NCBI RefSeq assembly: GCF_947499695.1
Contig: NZ_CANMPQ010000002.1
Span: 992,001 to 1,056,000, forward strand
Length of the DNA: 64,000 bases
From: an uncultured Allomuricauda sp.
Lineage (GTDB): Bacteria; Bacteroidota; Bacteroidia; Flavobacteriales; Flavobacteriaceae
Direction: 5' to 3'
Each line of letters begins with the position of its first letter. Positions within the stretch are counted from its first letter, which is position 1. The position numbers were made by a program, and so were the translations under genes. Under the pieces are notes generated by a model that was given only the letters and a program-made list of their open reading frames with translations, did not search any database and was not told the DNA's origin. Positions 16,970-26,074 of the stretch are shown here, in pieces.

Positions 16970-18259
16970 TTGAGTTCTGCAGTAATCATAATAATCCTTT
17001 CACTGCTATTCTCAGCTTTTTTTTCGGGAATGGAGATTGCGTTTGTATCCGCCAATCGCATTCACATCGAGATTGAGAAAAAGCAAGAAGGCTTTTTCGC
17101 TAAAATACTCACTTGGCTCACCGAAAAACCCTCAAAGTTTATAGCTACCATGCTTATTGGTAACAATATTGCCCTTGTGGTCTATGGATTCTTTATGGGT
17201 GATATGCTAATGCATTGGTTTAAAGAACTACTTCCGACCAACTCAGAGTTTTTAAATGCGTTGCTAACCGATTTCAGCCTGCTTTCCCAGACGGTGATAT
17301 CCACCGTAATCATATTGGTAACAGCAGAGTTTTTACCCAAAGTACTATTCCAGATATATTCCAATACCTTGCTTAAGGTATTTGCCATTCCAGCCTATTT
17401 TTTTTACATCCTATTTTCTGCAATTTCGTGGTTTGTAATCAAGGTTTCGGACTTTATTCTTCGAGTTTTTTTCAAAACAGAAGGTGATCAGGCACAGTTG
17501 GCCTTCACAAAGTTGGAATTGGGAGATTACATTACCGAACAAATGGAAACGGTTGAAGAAGAAGATGAAATAGATTCTGAAATACAGATTTTCCAAAATG
17601 CCCTGGAATTTTCAACCGTAAAGGCCCGGGAGGTCATGGTGCCCAGAACCGAAATTACAGCAGTTGAAATAGATGAGACCCCCAAGAACTTGACGAAATT
17701 GTTCTCGGAAACGGGGTACTCGAAAATATTGGTCTTTAAAGAAAGTATTGATGAGATCATTGGATATGTACACTCGTACGAGTTGTTCAAAAAGCCAAAG
17801 ACCATTAAAAGCATATTACTTCCCGTTGAATTTGTTCCAGAGACCATGCTTATTCAAGATATTTTGAACGTATTGACCAAAAAGCGAAAGAGTATGGCGG
17901 TGGTTTTGGACGAATATGGAGGAACTTCAGGAATCATGACCGTTGAAGATATTGTGGAAGAGCTTTTTGGCGAAATTGAAGATGAGCATGACTCCACCGA
18001 CCTTCATGAAGAGCAGTTGAGCGAGAACGTCTACAAATTTTCCGCACGCCTAGAAGTAGATTACATCAATGAAAACTACAAGCTGGAACTTCCGGAAAGT
18101 GAAGAATACGAAACCTTGGGTGGATTGATCATGAGTGAAACCGGCGAAATTCCCGAACTCGATTCAGAAATTAAGACAGAAGATTTTACATTCCGCATTC
18201 TTGAAGTGTCCAATACCAAAATCGACCTGGTAAGCGTGCACGTTCATGTTGAAGATTAA
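16970..18259 (+). CDS. CNNM/CorC-HlyC family transporter (hemolysin-like)
   Basis: Inner-membrane protein of 429 aa. Residues 1-150 form the CNNM (DUF21) transmembrane domain with the conserved SAFFSGMEIAFVSANR. Residues about 205-330 hold a CBS pair (VMVPRTEITAVEI ... SMAVVLDEYGGTSGIMTVEDIVEELFGEIEDEHD), and a CorC_HlyC C-terminal domain ends the protein. Members bind ATP-Mg and are linked to Mg2+ or Co2+ efflux; the hemolysin name is historical. The only workable start is TTG at 16970: the next Met is residue 21 inside the first membrane helix. It follows the small membrane protein gene by 8 bases. Confidence 0.9.
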   Translation: MSSAVIIIILSLLFSAFFSGMEIAFVSANRIHIEIEKKQEGFFAKILTWLTEKPSKFIATMLIGNNIALVVYGFFMGDMLMHWFKELLPTNSEFLNALLTDFSLLSQTVISTVIILVTAEFLPKVLFQIYSNTLLKVFAIPAYFFYILFSAISWFVIKVSDFILRVFFKTEGDQAQLAFTKLELGDYITEQMETVEEEDEIDSEIQIFQNALEFSTVKAREVMVPRTEITAVEIDETPKNLTKLFSETGYSKILVFKESIDEIIGYVHSYELFKKPKTIKSILLPVEFVPETMLIQDILNVLTKKRKSMAVVLDEYGGTSGIMTVEDIVEELFGEIEDEHDSTDLHEEQLSENVYKFSARLEVDYINENYKLELPESEEYETLGGLIMSETGEIPELDSEIKTEDFTFRILEVSNTKIDLVSVHVHVED

Positions 18260-18343
18260 CAGTTTCTGGTCTTTAAAGAACTTTCCTATTTGAAAAGAAA
18301 ATGGTATTTTCGCCCACTGAAAATATAGAAAACAAGCAGTAAA

Positions 18344-20467
18344 ATGGCAATATTAGAGAATATTAGAAAACGAACTACCGTGCTGATTTTAATCATTGGT
18401 ATGGCACTGTTTGCATTTGTAATATCCGGAGTCTTCACCAGCAACGACCTTGGCGGTGCAAAAGTGGGCTCATCTGTGGTTGAAATAAATGGGGAAAGTA
18501 TTTCCATTGATGACTTTAGAAGAGAAGTAGAAAACGCTTCAAGAAGGTTTGGTCCTAGCATTCCCTCCTCACAATTGGTGAATACCGTTTATGATCAAGA
18601 ACTAAGAAAAACCATTCTGGAACAACAGTTCGAAGATTTGGGAATTGATGTGGAAAGCGATCAAATTGTAGAATACGTTAAAACATCTGGTTACGCCCAG
18701 ATTCCAGATTTTCAAGACGAGAATGGTTTCTTCAACGAAGAAGTTTTCCGAAGTGCCATAGCTGATTGGAAAGCCAATGACCCTTTGCGATATGATGCTT
18801 GGTTACAAGACGAGCAACGTATTATTCAATTGGCAAAAGAGCGTATGTACTTTAACTTGATCAAAGGTGGTGTTGGAGCTACCCTTACGGAAGGGAAGTT
18901 CGATTACAATATTGCCAATGAAAAGGTTGATATCCAATATGTACGTGTGCCATACTCTTCAATTGCTGATAGCACCATTCAAGTATCTAAAGATGACATC
19001 CAGGCCTATATAAGTCAACACCAAGATGACTTTAAACAAGAAAAGGCACGTGATATTCGATTTGTATACTTTGAGGAGAAAGCTTCTGGTGATGATGAGA
19101 GTAAAGTAAGAGAAGACGTTGTTAATTTAATTGAGGATAAGGTAACGAATGCTGCTGATACCACATATACGGAAAAACAGTTCAGAAACTCTCAGGACAT
19201 GACCGCTTTCTTGGATAGAAATTCTGATAGCAAGTTCGATACCATCTATAAGTCTAAAAACCAATTGCCAGCTGTAGTTGCTGATACATTGATGACATTA
19301 GGAGTTGGTGAAGTTTACGGACCTTACCGTGATGGTAACTTCTTTAAGGTTTCCAAAATGATGGATATCAAACCAGAAGGCTCCGTTAAGTCAAGTCATA
19401 TTCTTTTTGCCTTTGAAGGTGCAGAAAGGGCAGCTCCAACCATTACCAGAACCAAAGAAGAGGCTGAGGAAGAAGCAAAAAAGATGTTGGTTGAAGCCAA
19501 AAAAGCAGACGCTAATTTTGCGGAATTGGCAAGGGAAAATTCAGATGACCCAACTGCGGTTCAGCGTTCGGGGGATATCGGGTATTTTCAAGAATCAAAC
19601 CTTGGATTGGCAGAAGCCTACCGAAATTTCCTGTTTTCAAACGATTTGAACGAAATAGGAATGGTAGAAACTCCTTTTGGTTTCCATGTCATCAAAATAG
19701 ACGATAAACAAGATATTGTTCAAGTAGCAACATTATCAAGAGAGATAGAGCCTTCAGAGGAGACTATCAACACCTTGTTTACCGACGCTACTAAATTTGA
19801 GATGGCGTCAATTGATGCTGAACCAGAAAATTTTGGTGATATCGCCAGAGAGAGTAATTATACCGTTAGGCCTGTGAACAGAATCAAGGAAATGGATGAG
19901 AACCTTCCAGGATTATCCGCGCAAAGAGGAGTTGTACAATGGACGTTCAACGATGACACCAAGGTGGGCGACATCAAGAGATTCAATATCAATAATGGTT
20001 ATGCTGTAGTGCAGCTCACAAAAAAGTATAAAGAGGGATTGATGTCTACTGAAGACGCCTCTGCGAGCGCATTGCCAAAAATCAGAAAAGAGCGCAAAGC
20101 ACAGCAGATTATCAGCGCCAATCAAGGAAAAGCTTTGGATGCAGTTGCAGCCGATAATAATGTAAGTCTTTCCAATGCATCTGCGTTGACATTGAAATCC
20201 CCAACCATTCCAGGAGCTGGTCGCGAACCATTGGTGGTCGGAACGGCATTTGCATTAGCTCAAGATGCTACAAGTAGCCTTATTGAAGGAGAAACGGGTG
20301 TGTTTATTGTCAAGGTGACGAAAAAGGAAGAGGCCCCGAATGTAGATAACTTCAGCACTTATGCAAATACCTTAAAAACTAACGCAGCTAACCAGGTAAA
20401 TAATGCTGTTTACAATGCGTTGAAGGAAGGTGCAGAAATTGAAGATAAACGTGCTACTTTCTATTAA
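18344..20467 (+). CDS. PpiD/SurA-type membrane-anchored peptidyl-prolyl isomerase
   Basis: Periplasmic folding factor of 707 aa, anchored by one N-terminal helix (TTVLILIIGMALFAFVISGVF) after a short cytosolic segment MAILENIRKR. A SurA_N-like chaperone region follows (VVEINGESISIDDFRREVENASRRF). A parvulin PpiC domain lies near residues 345-465: KSSHILFAFEGA, FAELARENSDDPTAVQRSGDIGYFQ and VETPFGFHVIKIDDKQ. The remaining 240 residues are a second chaperone-like part. This layout matches PpiD of Bacteroidota, which helps outer-membrane and exported proteins mature at the Sec translocon. It is the last gene before a strong terminator and fits the envelope theme of the operon. Confidence 0.9.
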   Translation: MAILENIRKRTTVLILIIGMALFAFVISGVFTSNDLGGAKVGSSVVEINGESISIDDFRREVENASRRFGPSIPSSQLVNTVYDQELRKTILEQQFEDLGIDVESDQIVEYVKTSGYAQIPDFQDENGFFNEEVFRSAIADWKANDPLRYDAWLQDEQRIIQLAKERMYFNLIKGGVGATLTEGKFDYNIANEKVDIQYVRVPYSSIADSTIQVSKDDIQAYISQHQDDFKQEKARDIRFVYFEEKASGDDESKVREDVVNLIEDKVTNAADTTYTEKQFRNSQDMTAFLDRNSDSKFDTIYKSKNQLPAVVADTLMTLGVGEVYGPYRDGNFFKVSKMMDIKPEGSVKSSHILFAFEGAERAAPTITRTKEEAEEEAKKMLVEAKKADANFAELARENSDDPTAVQRSGDIGYFQESNLGLAEAYRNFLFSNDLNEIGMVETPFGFHVIKIDDKQDIVQVATLSREIEPSEETINTLFTDATKFEMASIDAEPENFGDIARESNYTVRPVNRIKEMDENLPGLSAQRGVVQWTFNDDTKVGDIKRFNINNGYAVVQLTKKYKEGLMSTEDASASALPKIRKERKAQQIISANQGKALDAVAADNNVSLSNASALTLKSPTIPGAGREPLVVGTAFALAQDATSSLIEGETGVFIVKVTKKEEAPNVDNFSTYANTLKTNAANQVNNAVYNALKEGAEIEDKRATFY

Positions 20468-20490
20468 GAAGGAAAATAGAACACAGAATA

Positions 20491-20530
20491 AAAGAAGCCA
20501 TCCTTAAGGATGGCTTCTTTGTTTTTATAA
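20491..20530 (+). terminator. Terminator after the PpiD-like gene
   Basis: A perfect 30-base inverted repeat (20491-20520, arm AAAGAAGCCATCCTT) is followed by a T-rich run to about 20527. It lies between the convergent PpiD-like and PD40 genes and can work in both directions. Confidence 0.88.
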
Positions 20531-20544
20531 ATTGAAGAATTGCA

Positions 20545-21420
20545 CTATGGTGTCAAAACGCAAATCTGAAAATTCCCATTACGATAGGCAGTAATTAATA
20601 GCTTGTTTTCGGTTGGATGCCAATTAGGAAGTGTTTCTCCATTTTCGTTAAAGGTGATACGCCGCTTGTTGCTTCCATCAGCATGCATAATATAAATTTC
20701 CGGTCGTGTTCCCTCCATTGAAGTTACATAAGCAATTTGATTATTATCAGCTGACCATGAAGGACAAAAATTATGCTTGGGCCATTCGGTTAATCTTTTA
20801 AAAAGACCGGTTTTGATGTGAAATCGATAAATCTCATCATCCTCATTGTTGGTGTCTTTTCTTGAAAAAAACAGAATTTCCCTTCCTTTTTTTGACCATT
20901 TAGGGTAGAAATTCCGATGCTTGTTTTGAACAAGTTCTTTAATCAGCTTGCCTTTTTTATCCAATAGCACAATCGTACTCTGTTGTTCAGAATCTTGAAT
21001 GCTAACAGCAATGTTTTTGCCATTAGGAGAAAATGCTGCAAAAATGGGTTCGCCAGAAAAACTCTGGGCTTTCAGAATTTGCTCCTTTCCAGAAGTTATT
21101 TTGACGGTGTACAATTGATTTACCCCACTACGGTTTGACTCGAACAGCACCTTTTTACCATTTGGATGCCAGGTAGGCCGTCTATCATCGGCATGGTTGT
21201 TGGTCAATCTTTGGATTTTCTGGCCCACGCTATCCATTAGATATATCTCCCAATTGCCATCCCTGTTCGATTCAAAAACAATCAGTTTTCCATCCGGAGA
21301 ATATGAAGCATACCGATCATCAGTTGAACTATCTGTAAGGCATGTTTCTTTCCATTGTTCTTTCTGACCGATCAGCAAGCAAGGTCCAAAAATGAGAGTA
21401 AGGAAGATTTTTCTTAGCAT
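20545..21420 (-). CDS. Exported TolB-like PD40 beta-propeller protein
   Basis: Secreted protein of 291 aa with signal MLRKIFLTLIFGPCLLIGQ. It contains at least five PD40/TolB propeller repeats, for example YASYSPDGKLIVFESNRDGNWEIYLMD, PTWHPNGKKVLFESNRSGVNQLYTV, PKWSKKGREILFFSRKDTN, PSWSADNNQIAYVTSMEGTRPEIYIMH and PNWHPTENKLLITAYRNG. Such propellers bind proteins or ligands; there is no catalytic domain here and no TolB N-terminal domain, so the TolB name should not be used. It lies 48 bases downstream of the GYDIA kinase on the same strand, and may be in that operon without sharing its function. Confidence 0.85.
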   Translation of the reverse strand: MLRKIFLTLIFGPCLLIGQKEQWKETCLTDSSTDDRYASYSPDGKLIVFESNRDGNWEIYLMDSVGQKIQRLTNNHADDRRPTWHPNGKKVLFESNRSGVNQLYTVKITSGKEQILKAQSFSGEPIFAAFSPNGKNIAVSIQDSEQQSTIVLLDKKGKLIKELVQNKHRNFYPKWSKKGREILFFSRKDTNNEDDEIYRFHIKTGLFKRLTEWPKHNFCPSWSADNNQIAYVTSMEGTRPEIYIMHADGSNKRRITFNENGETLPNWHPTENKLLITAYRNGNFQICVLTP

Positions 21421-21468
21421 TTTATCCCGTATTGGATAAAAAGATACGCAATAAAAAGAAGTGTTTTT

Positions 21469-22383
21469 TTACCTATCAAGTACCATTTCAGCAAAGGGGA
21501 TTATAGTGTTGTATCCTTTGGTCCTAAAATAATTCATGTCGTCTTTACTTCCGGTAACCAATATAAAATCACCTCCCCATCCACCTAGGCTTTTTACAGC
21601 GCCAGCGTAGTCTGAAAAATGGGTAGTCTTTATTGTGGGTAAATCCAGCACCTCGGATATTGTTTGCTCATGCTCTCGTAATAACGACTCGAACTCAATT
21701 AAGGTTGATGCCTCGGCCATTTTTTTAGTGATAGAGGAAACTTTGGATATCAGCTTCTTTTTATCAAAATTTTGCTTCCGATATGAAGCAATAGCTTCTT
21801 TACTGCTCTTCTTTTGATTTAAATACACAAAAAAGAGGGAATCCTTAAACGAAGGATCAAAGGGTATTTTCTCCACATTCGGAGTTTTATCAATCAATTG
21901 ATAAAGAATGGGCGAATCGTGTTGTGCACATGCTATATCGTAACCGCTTCCACCAAAAGCATTCCATAGTAACTGGTAAGCATCAATCTGAGCCCATTGC
22001 GCAATATTGTTAATCAAGGTGGATGAAGTCCCCAGCCCCCAATTACGAGGAAAGCTGAGCTTGGTTTCAATCTTTAGTCCGGAAGAAGCGTCTAAAAAAT
22101 TTGAATTTTGGACTTTGGCTTCCGCAAGAAGTTGTTTCAAAGTTGCTGAGACAGATTTGTCGGAAGTTGAGTGTTCTTTTAGGTTCTCAAATCCATATGT
22201 GGCTTCAAACCAAGTCGCCCCTTTTTCATCAATACTTTTCCATTCCAGCATACCTGATGAAGTATCTTTTTTCTCAAGTGATTGTCCGAACTTGGTAGGA
22301 ATTGCAAGACCAATGGCTCCATCTAAAATAACGTACTCTCCAGAGAGCAATAATTTACCATTGCTGTAAAAGGTCTTTCCCAT
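21469..22383 (-). CDS. GYDIA-family GHMP kinase
   Basis: GHMP-superfamily kinase of 304 aa: starts FYSNGKLLLSGEYVILDGAIGLAIPTK (substrate strand), has FPRNWGLGTSSTLINN as the ATP-binding glycine loop, and NAFGGSGYDIACAQ, the motif that names this Bacteroidota family. Its start codon overlaps the stop of the HMG-CoA reductase gene by one base. The tight coupling to HMG-CoA reductase suggests a mevalonate or phosphomevalonate kinase role in isoprenoid supply; that is inference, as I know of no firm biochemical assignment. The lengths and motifs are complete. Mevalonate diphosphate decarboxylase is not in the window. Confidence 0.9.
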   Translation of the reverse strand: MGKTFYSNGKLLLSGEYVILDGAIGLAIPTKFGQSLEKKDTSSGMLEWKSIDEKGATWFEATYGFENLKEHSTSDKSVSATLKQLLAEAKVQNSNFLDASSGLKIETKLSFPRNWGLGTSSTLINNIAQWAQIDAYQLLWNAFGGSGYDIACAQHDSPILYQLIDKTPNVEKIPFDPSFKDSLFFVYLNQKKSSKEAIASYRKQNFDKKKLISKVSSITKKMAEASTLIEFESLLREHEQTISEVLDLPTIKTTHFSDYAGAVKSLGGWGGDFILVTGSKDDMNYFRTKGYNTIIPFAEMVLDR

Positions 22384-23699
22384 TATTTAGATTGAATATT
22401 CTCTAAAGCCTCTTTCACGGAAGCATTGGTAACCGCGTGAGTTTTAAAATACTGGACCAGTTCTTGTTTTTCATCTTCTGTCGCTCCCATTTGATTGAGC
22501 AGATTCAACAGGTGCATTTTCATATGTCCTTTCTGTATTCCCGTGGTGACCAAAGATCTAACAGCTGCAAAGTTTTGTGCCAATCCAGCTACGGCCACAA
22601 TTTGCATCAATTCTTCAGCCGAGGGCTCTTGAAGAATTTCCAAGGCTAATTTTACCAGAGGATGAAGTGAGGTTAGTCCGCCAACCGTTCCTAACGAAAG
22701 TGGAATCTCGATCCAAAATTTAAAAACGCCTTCTTGTACCGTAGCATGTGTTAAGCTGGAGTAACTGCCATCCTTGGAGGCATAGGCATGGACACCGGCT
22801 TCGATGGCCCTAAAATCATTCCCTGTGGCTAAGATAACAGCATCAATGCCGTTCATAATACCTTTGTTATGTGTCACCGCTCGGTAAGGTTCGGCTTTGG
22901 CAATATCCACCGCACGAACAATTTTTTGGGCAAACTCGTCAGCAGAAATACCGTCTTCTGCCAAAGTATCGACAGCGCAACTTACTTCTGCACGCACTAC
23001 ACAGTTGGGCACATAGTTGGAAAGAATGCTCATTACCACTTCAATATCTTGCTCTTCAGAAGTAAAAGCATCATGGGTACTAGCTTTTTCTTTTAGGGTA
23101 CTCGCAAATTGCTCCAAGCATGAATTAATGAAGTTGGCACCCATGGCATCTTTGGTCTCGAACGTACAATGGAGCTGATAATAACCATCAACTTTTTCGG
23201 TCATTTGCCGTAACAGGATATCCTTAATGCCTCCACCTCTTTTTTCCATACTCTGGGTGATAGAGGCAGTACTTTTGAAAAGCTCAGGTTTTATTTCATT
23301 AAAGAAGGTTTGGAGTTTGTTCGCATCCCCATTAAAAATAAAATGAACCTGCCCTACTTTTTCAGTCCCAAGGACTTCCGTTTTAAAGCCGCCACGACTC
23401 AACCAAAATTTAGCAGCCTTGCTCGCTGCTGCCACCACTGAGCTCTCTTCAATGACCATCGGAATGGCATAAAGCCTGTTATTAATTAGAAAATTCGGGG
23501 CCAGAGCAAAAGGTAGATAGTAATTGGAAATCGTATTTTCTATAAACTCATCATGGATTTTTTGAACCTTTTCATCTGGATTCCAATAGAGTTGCAGCAA
23601 TCGTTTAGTTTGCTCGGGATCCTTTGTGTAATTAGAGGCTATCCAATCAATTTTTTCAGCTTTGGAAAGTCTGGAAAACCCTTCAACAGGAGTGTTCAT
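22383..23699 (-). CDS. Hydroxymethylglutaryl-CoA reductase, class II (degradative type)
   Basis: Interconverts HMG-CoA and mevalonate with NAD(P)H. The 438-aa protein has class II marks: PMVIEESSVVAAASKAAKFW (catalytic Glu84 or Glu85), DAMGANFINSCLE (184-196), and HNKGIMNGIDAV with Lys279 and Asp286 matching the catalytic Lys and Asp. A C-terminal flexible helical flap lies around residues 375-430. Class II enzymes were first known in mevalonate catabolism, but in Flavobacteriia they are generally thought to serve mevalonate-pathway synthesis. The one-base overlap with a GHMP kinase gene supports that direction here. Cytosolic. A -7 promoter element lies 20 bases upstream. Confidence 0.94.
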   Translation of the reverse strand: MNTPVEGFSRLSKAEKIDWIASNYTKDPEQTKRLLQLYWNPDEKVQKIHDEFIENTISNYYLPFALAPNFLINNRLYAIPMVIEESSVVAAASKAAKFWLSRGGFKTEVLGTEKVGQVHFIFNGDANKLQTFFNEIKPELFKSTASITQSMEKRGGGIKDILLRQMTEKVDGYYQLHCTFETKDAMGANFINSCLEQFASTLKEKASTHDAFTSEEQDIEVVMSILSNYVPNCVVRAEVSCAVDTLAEDGISADEFAQKIVRAVDIAKAEPYRAVTHNKGIMNGIDAVILATGNDFRAIEAGVHAYASKDGSYSSLTHATVQEGVFKFWIEIPLSLGTVGGLTSLHPLVKLALEILQEPSAEELMQIVAVAGLAQNFAAVRSLVTTGIQKGHMKMHLLNLLNQMGATEDEKQELVQYFKTHAVTNASVKEALENIQSK

Positions 23700-23718
23700 G
23701 TAGCTTGGTTAAAGATTT

Positions 23719-23726
23719 CAAATATA
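23719..23726 (-). promoter_or_regulatory. Candidate -7 promoter element for the HMG-CoA reductase operon
   Basis: The minus strand reads TATATTTG, an exact match to the Bacteroidota -7 element TAnnTTTG, 20 bases before the ATG. I see no well-spaced -33 TTG. Confidence 0.35.
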
Positions 23727-23898
23727 AGTATAATGCGGATTTTGTGTAAAAATGAGCAAGACTAAGTATAACTTGAAGGTCAAAGTAGCTGTCGGACAGG
23801 TATAAACTCCATAATTTTTGTTGCAACAGCAACTATAAAGTTTCTATTTCGAATAAATATTAGTAAACTTGATAGTTTTTAATCAATTTTCAATTTCA

Positions 23899-26058
23899 AT
23901 GAGAAAACAGGCACTACTGTTCCTATTCACTTTCGGATTTTTAATCGTATCAACAGCACAAAAGAAAAAAATAACCCTCGAAGATATTTGGGGCGGTACA
24001 TTTAGAACTGAGTTTATGGATGTACTCCGATCCATGAAAAATGGAAAGCAGTATACTGTTCTCAACTTTAATAGCTCTCCTCGTTCCACTAGTTTGGATA
24101 AATACAACTATGAGACATTGGAGAAAGTAGAGACTGTTGTGTCTTCTTCTGATGATGTGCCTTTGTTCAGCTCATATACCTTTAGCGATGATGAATCCAA
24201 AATACTATTGGCAACCGAAGTGGAGCCAATTTTTAGACATTCAAGACTAGGTATTTATTATGTATACAATGTCACCAACAAAAAAGTAACCAAGGTTTCC
24301 GATGATAAGATTAGGGAACCTTTGTTGTCTCCGGACGGTTCTAAGGTGGCCTTTGTGCGGGAAAACAATATTTACATTTTTGATGTTGAATCAGGCAATA
24401 CCAAACAAATTACCACGGATGGTAGCCAAGGAACCATTATTAATGGCGTGACGGACTGGGTATATGAAGAAGAGTTTGCCTTTGTGCGCGCTTTTGAATG
24501 GAACAGCAACGGAACCAAAATAGCTTTTCTTCGGTTTGATGAGACCAATGTGCCTCTTTATGCAATGGATGTTTACGGACAGAACCTATATCCGTTTCAG
24601 TACGAGTTCAAATACCCCAAAGCTGGTGAAGAAAATGCGATAGTTTCTTTGCATATGTATGATGTGGCCACTGGAAGTACATCTGATGTAAATCTGGGCG
24701 ATGCCTACTACATTCCACGTATAAAATGGATGAATAGTCACGATCATTTGAGTGTTCAAACCTTAAATCGCCATCAAAATCACCTGAAACTTCACGATGT
24801 AAATGCCTCTGATAATTCCGTTTCAATATTGATGGAAGAAAAAGATGATGCCTATGTCGACGTAACGGACTATTTGACTTTTCTCGCGGATGACAGCTTT
24901 ATATGGGTCAGCGAGATGGACGGATACAATCACATCTACCGGTATGGAAGAGATGGAAAACTAAATAATCAGGTCACTCAGGGAGCATGGGAAGTAACCG
25001 AGTATTATGGTTATGACGCAAAAACTAAAAAGATTTTTTATCAGTCCACAGAAAACGGATCAATAAATCGTGATGTCTACAGCATTGGGGCCAATGGTAA
25101 GAAAAAGAAACGATTGACTTCGGAAGTAGGTACAAACGGGGCGAATTTTAGTGCTGATTACACCTATTTTATCAATACGTACTCTAGTGCTACTACGCCA
25201 TACCAGTTCACGTTGCATAAAGCATCGGATGGGCAGAAAATTAAGGACATAAAGGACAATTCCGTTTTGGATAACAAATTGGAAGATTATGAATTGAGTC
25301 CAAAAGAATTCTCGACCATTTCAATCAATGGTAACGATTTGAACATGTATATGATCAAACCGGCAGATTTTGACGAGAATAAAGAATATCCTCTTTTAAT
25401 GTTTCAATATAGTGGTCCAGGATCTCAACAAGTGGCCAACAGATGGTTTGGGTCCAATGATTATTGGCATGAGATGCTGGTATCGCAAGGGTATATTATT
25501 GCCTGCGTGGATGGACGCGGAACAGGATTAAAAGGAAGAGATTTTAAAAAGGTTACCTATTTAAATTTGGTGAAATACGAAACAGAAGACCAGATTGCAG
25601 CTGCGAAGAAGTTAAGCGAACTTCCTTATATCGATGAAGACAGAACAGGAATTTGGGGCTGGAGTTATGGCGGTCATATGAGTACAAATTGTCTCCTAAA
25701 GGGTAATGATACTTTTGAAATGGCCATTGCCGTTGCACCGGTTACCTCATGGCGATTTTATGACACCATTTATACAGAACGTTTTATGCGAACCCCACAG
25801 GAGAATCCAGCTGGGTATGATGATGAATCACCATTCAATTATCCCGAAATGCTTAAGGGAAAATATTTATTGGTGCATGGCTCTGGGGATGATAATGTGC
25901 ATGTGCAGAACTCTATGCGAATGATTGAAGCTTTGGTGCAGGCCAACAAAACGTTTGACTGGGCGATATACCCAGATAGAAACCATGGTATTTATGGAGG
26001 AAACACTAGACTCCATCTATTCACCAAAATGACGGATTTCGTCAAGAAAAATTTGTAA
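23899..26058 (+). CDS. S9 family prolyl peptidase (dipeptidyl peptidase IV type)
   Basis: Exported serine peptidase of 719 aa that removes X-Pro (or X-Ala) dipeptides from peptide N-termini. The ATG at 23899 starts the signal peptide MRKQALLFLFTFGFLIVSTAQ; a TTG 30 bases upstream is less likely. Residues about 60-470 are the DPP-IV propeller, including DWVYEEEFAFVRAFEWN, the double-Glu motif that grips the substrate N-terminus. The alpha/beta-hydrolase domain has GWSYGG (Ser589), GSGDDNVH (Asp664) and DRNHGI (His696); the 32-residue Asp-His spacing equals that of mammalian DPP4. A POT peptide importer follows 16 bases downstream, so the pair likely releases and takes up dipeptides. Confidence 0.94.
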   Translation: MRKQALLFLFTFGFLIVSTAQKKKITLEDIWGGTFRTEFMDVLRSMKNGKQYTVLNFNSSPRSTSLDKYNYETLEKVETVVSSSDDVPLFSSYTFSDDESKILLATEVEPIFRHSRLGIYYVYNVTNKKVTKVSDDKIREPLLSPDGSKVAFVRENNIYIFDVESGNTKQITTDGSQGTIINGVTDWVYEEEFAFVRAFEWNSNGTKIAFLRFDETNVPLYAMDVYGQNLYPFQYEFKYPKAGEENAIVSLHMYDVATGSTSDVNLGDAYYIPRIKWMNSHDHLSVQTLNRHQNHLKLHDVNASDNSVSILMEEKDDAYVDVTDYLTFLADDSFIWVSEMDGYNHIYRYGRDGKLNNQVTQGAWEVTEYYGYDAKTKKIFYQSTENGSINRDVYSIGANGKKKKRLTSEVGTNGANFSADYTYFINTYSSATTPYQFTLHKASDGQKIKDIKDNSVLDNKLEDYELSPKEFSTISINGNDLNMYMIKPADFDENKEYPLLMFQYSGPGSQQVANRWFGSNDYWHEMLVSQGYIIACVDGRGTGLKGRDFKKVTYLNLVKYETEDQIAAAKKLSELPYIDEDRTGIWGWSYGGHMSTNCLLKGNDTFEMAIAVAPVTSWRFYDTIYTERFMRTPQENPAGYDDESPFNYPEMLKGKYLLVHGSGDDNVHVQNSMRMIEALVQANKTFDWAIYPDRNHGIYGGNTRLHLFTKMTDFVKKNL

Positions 26059-26074
26059 TCAAACTTATCAATAT

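Noticed and set aside
20545..21420. PD40 protein as TolB
   Set aside because: It lacks the TolB N-terminal domain and no Tol-Pal genes are nearby.
22007..22369. 120-codon plus-strand frame opposite the GYDIA kinase
   Set aside because: Shadow of a well-supported GHMP kinase gene.
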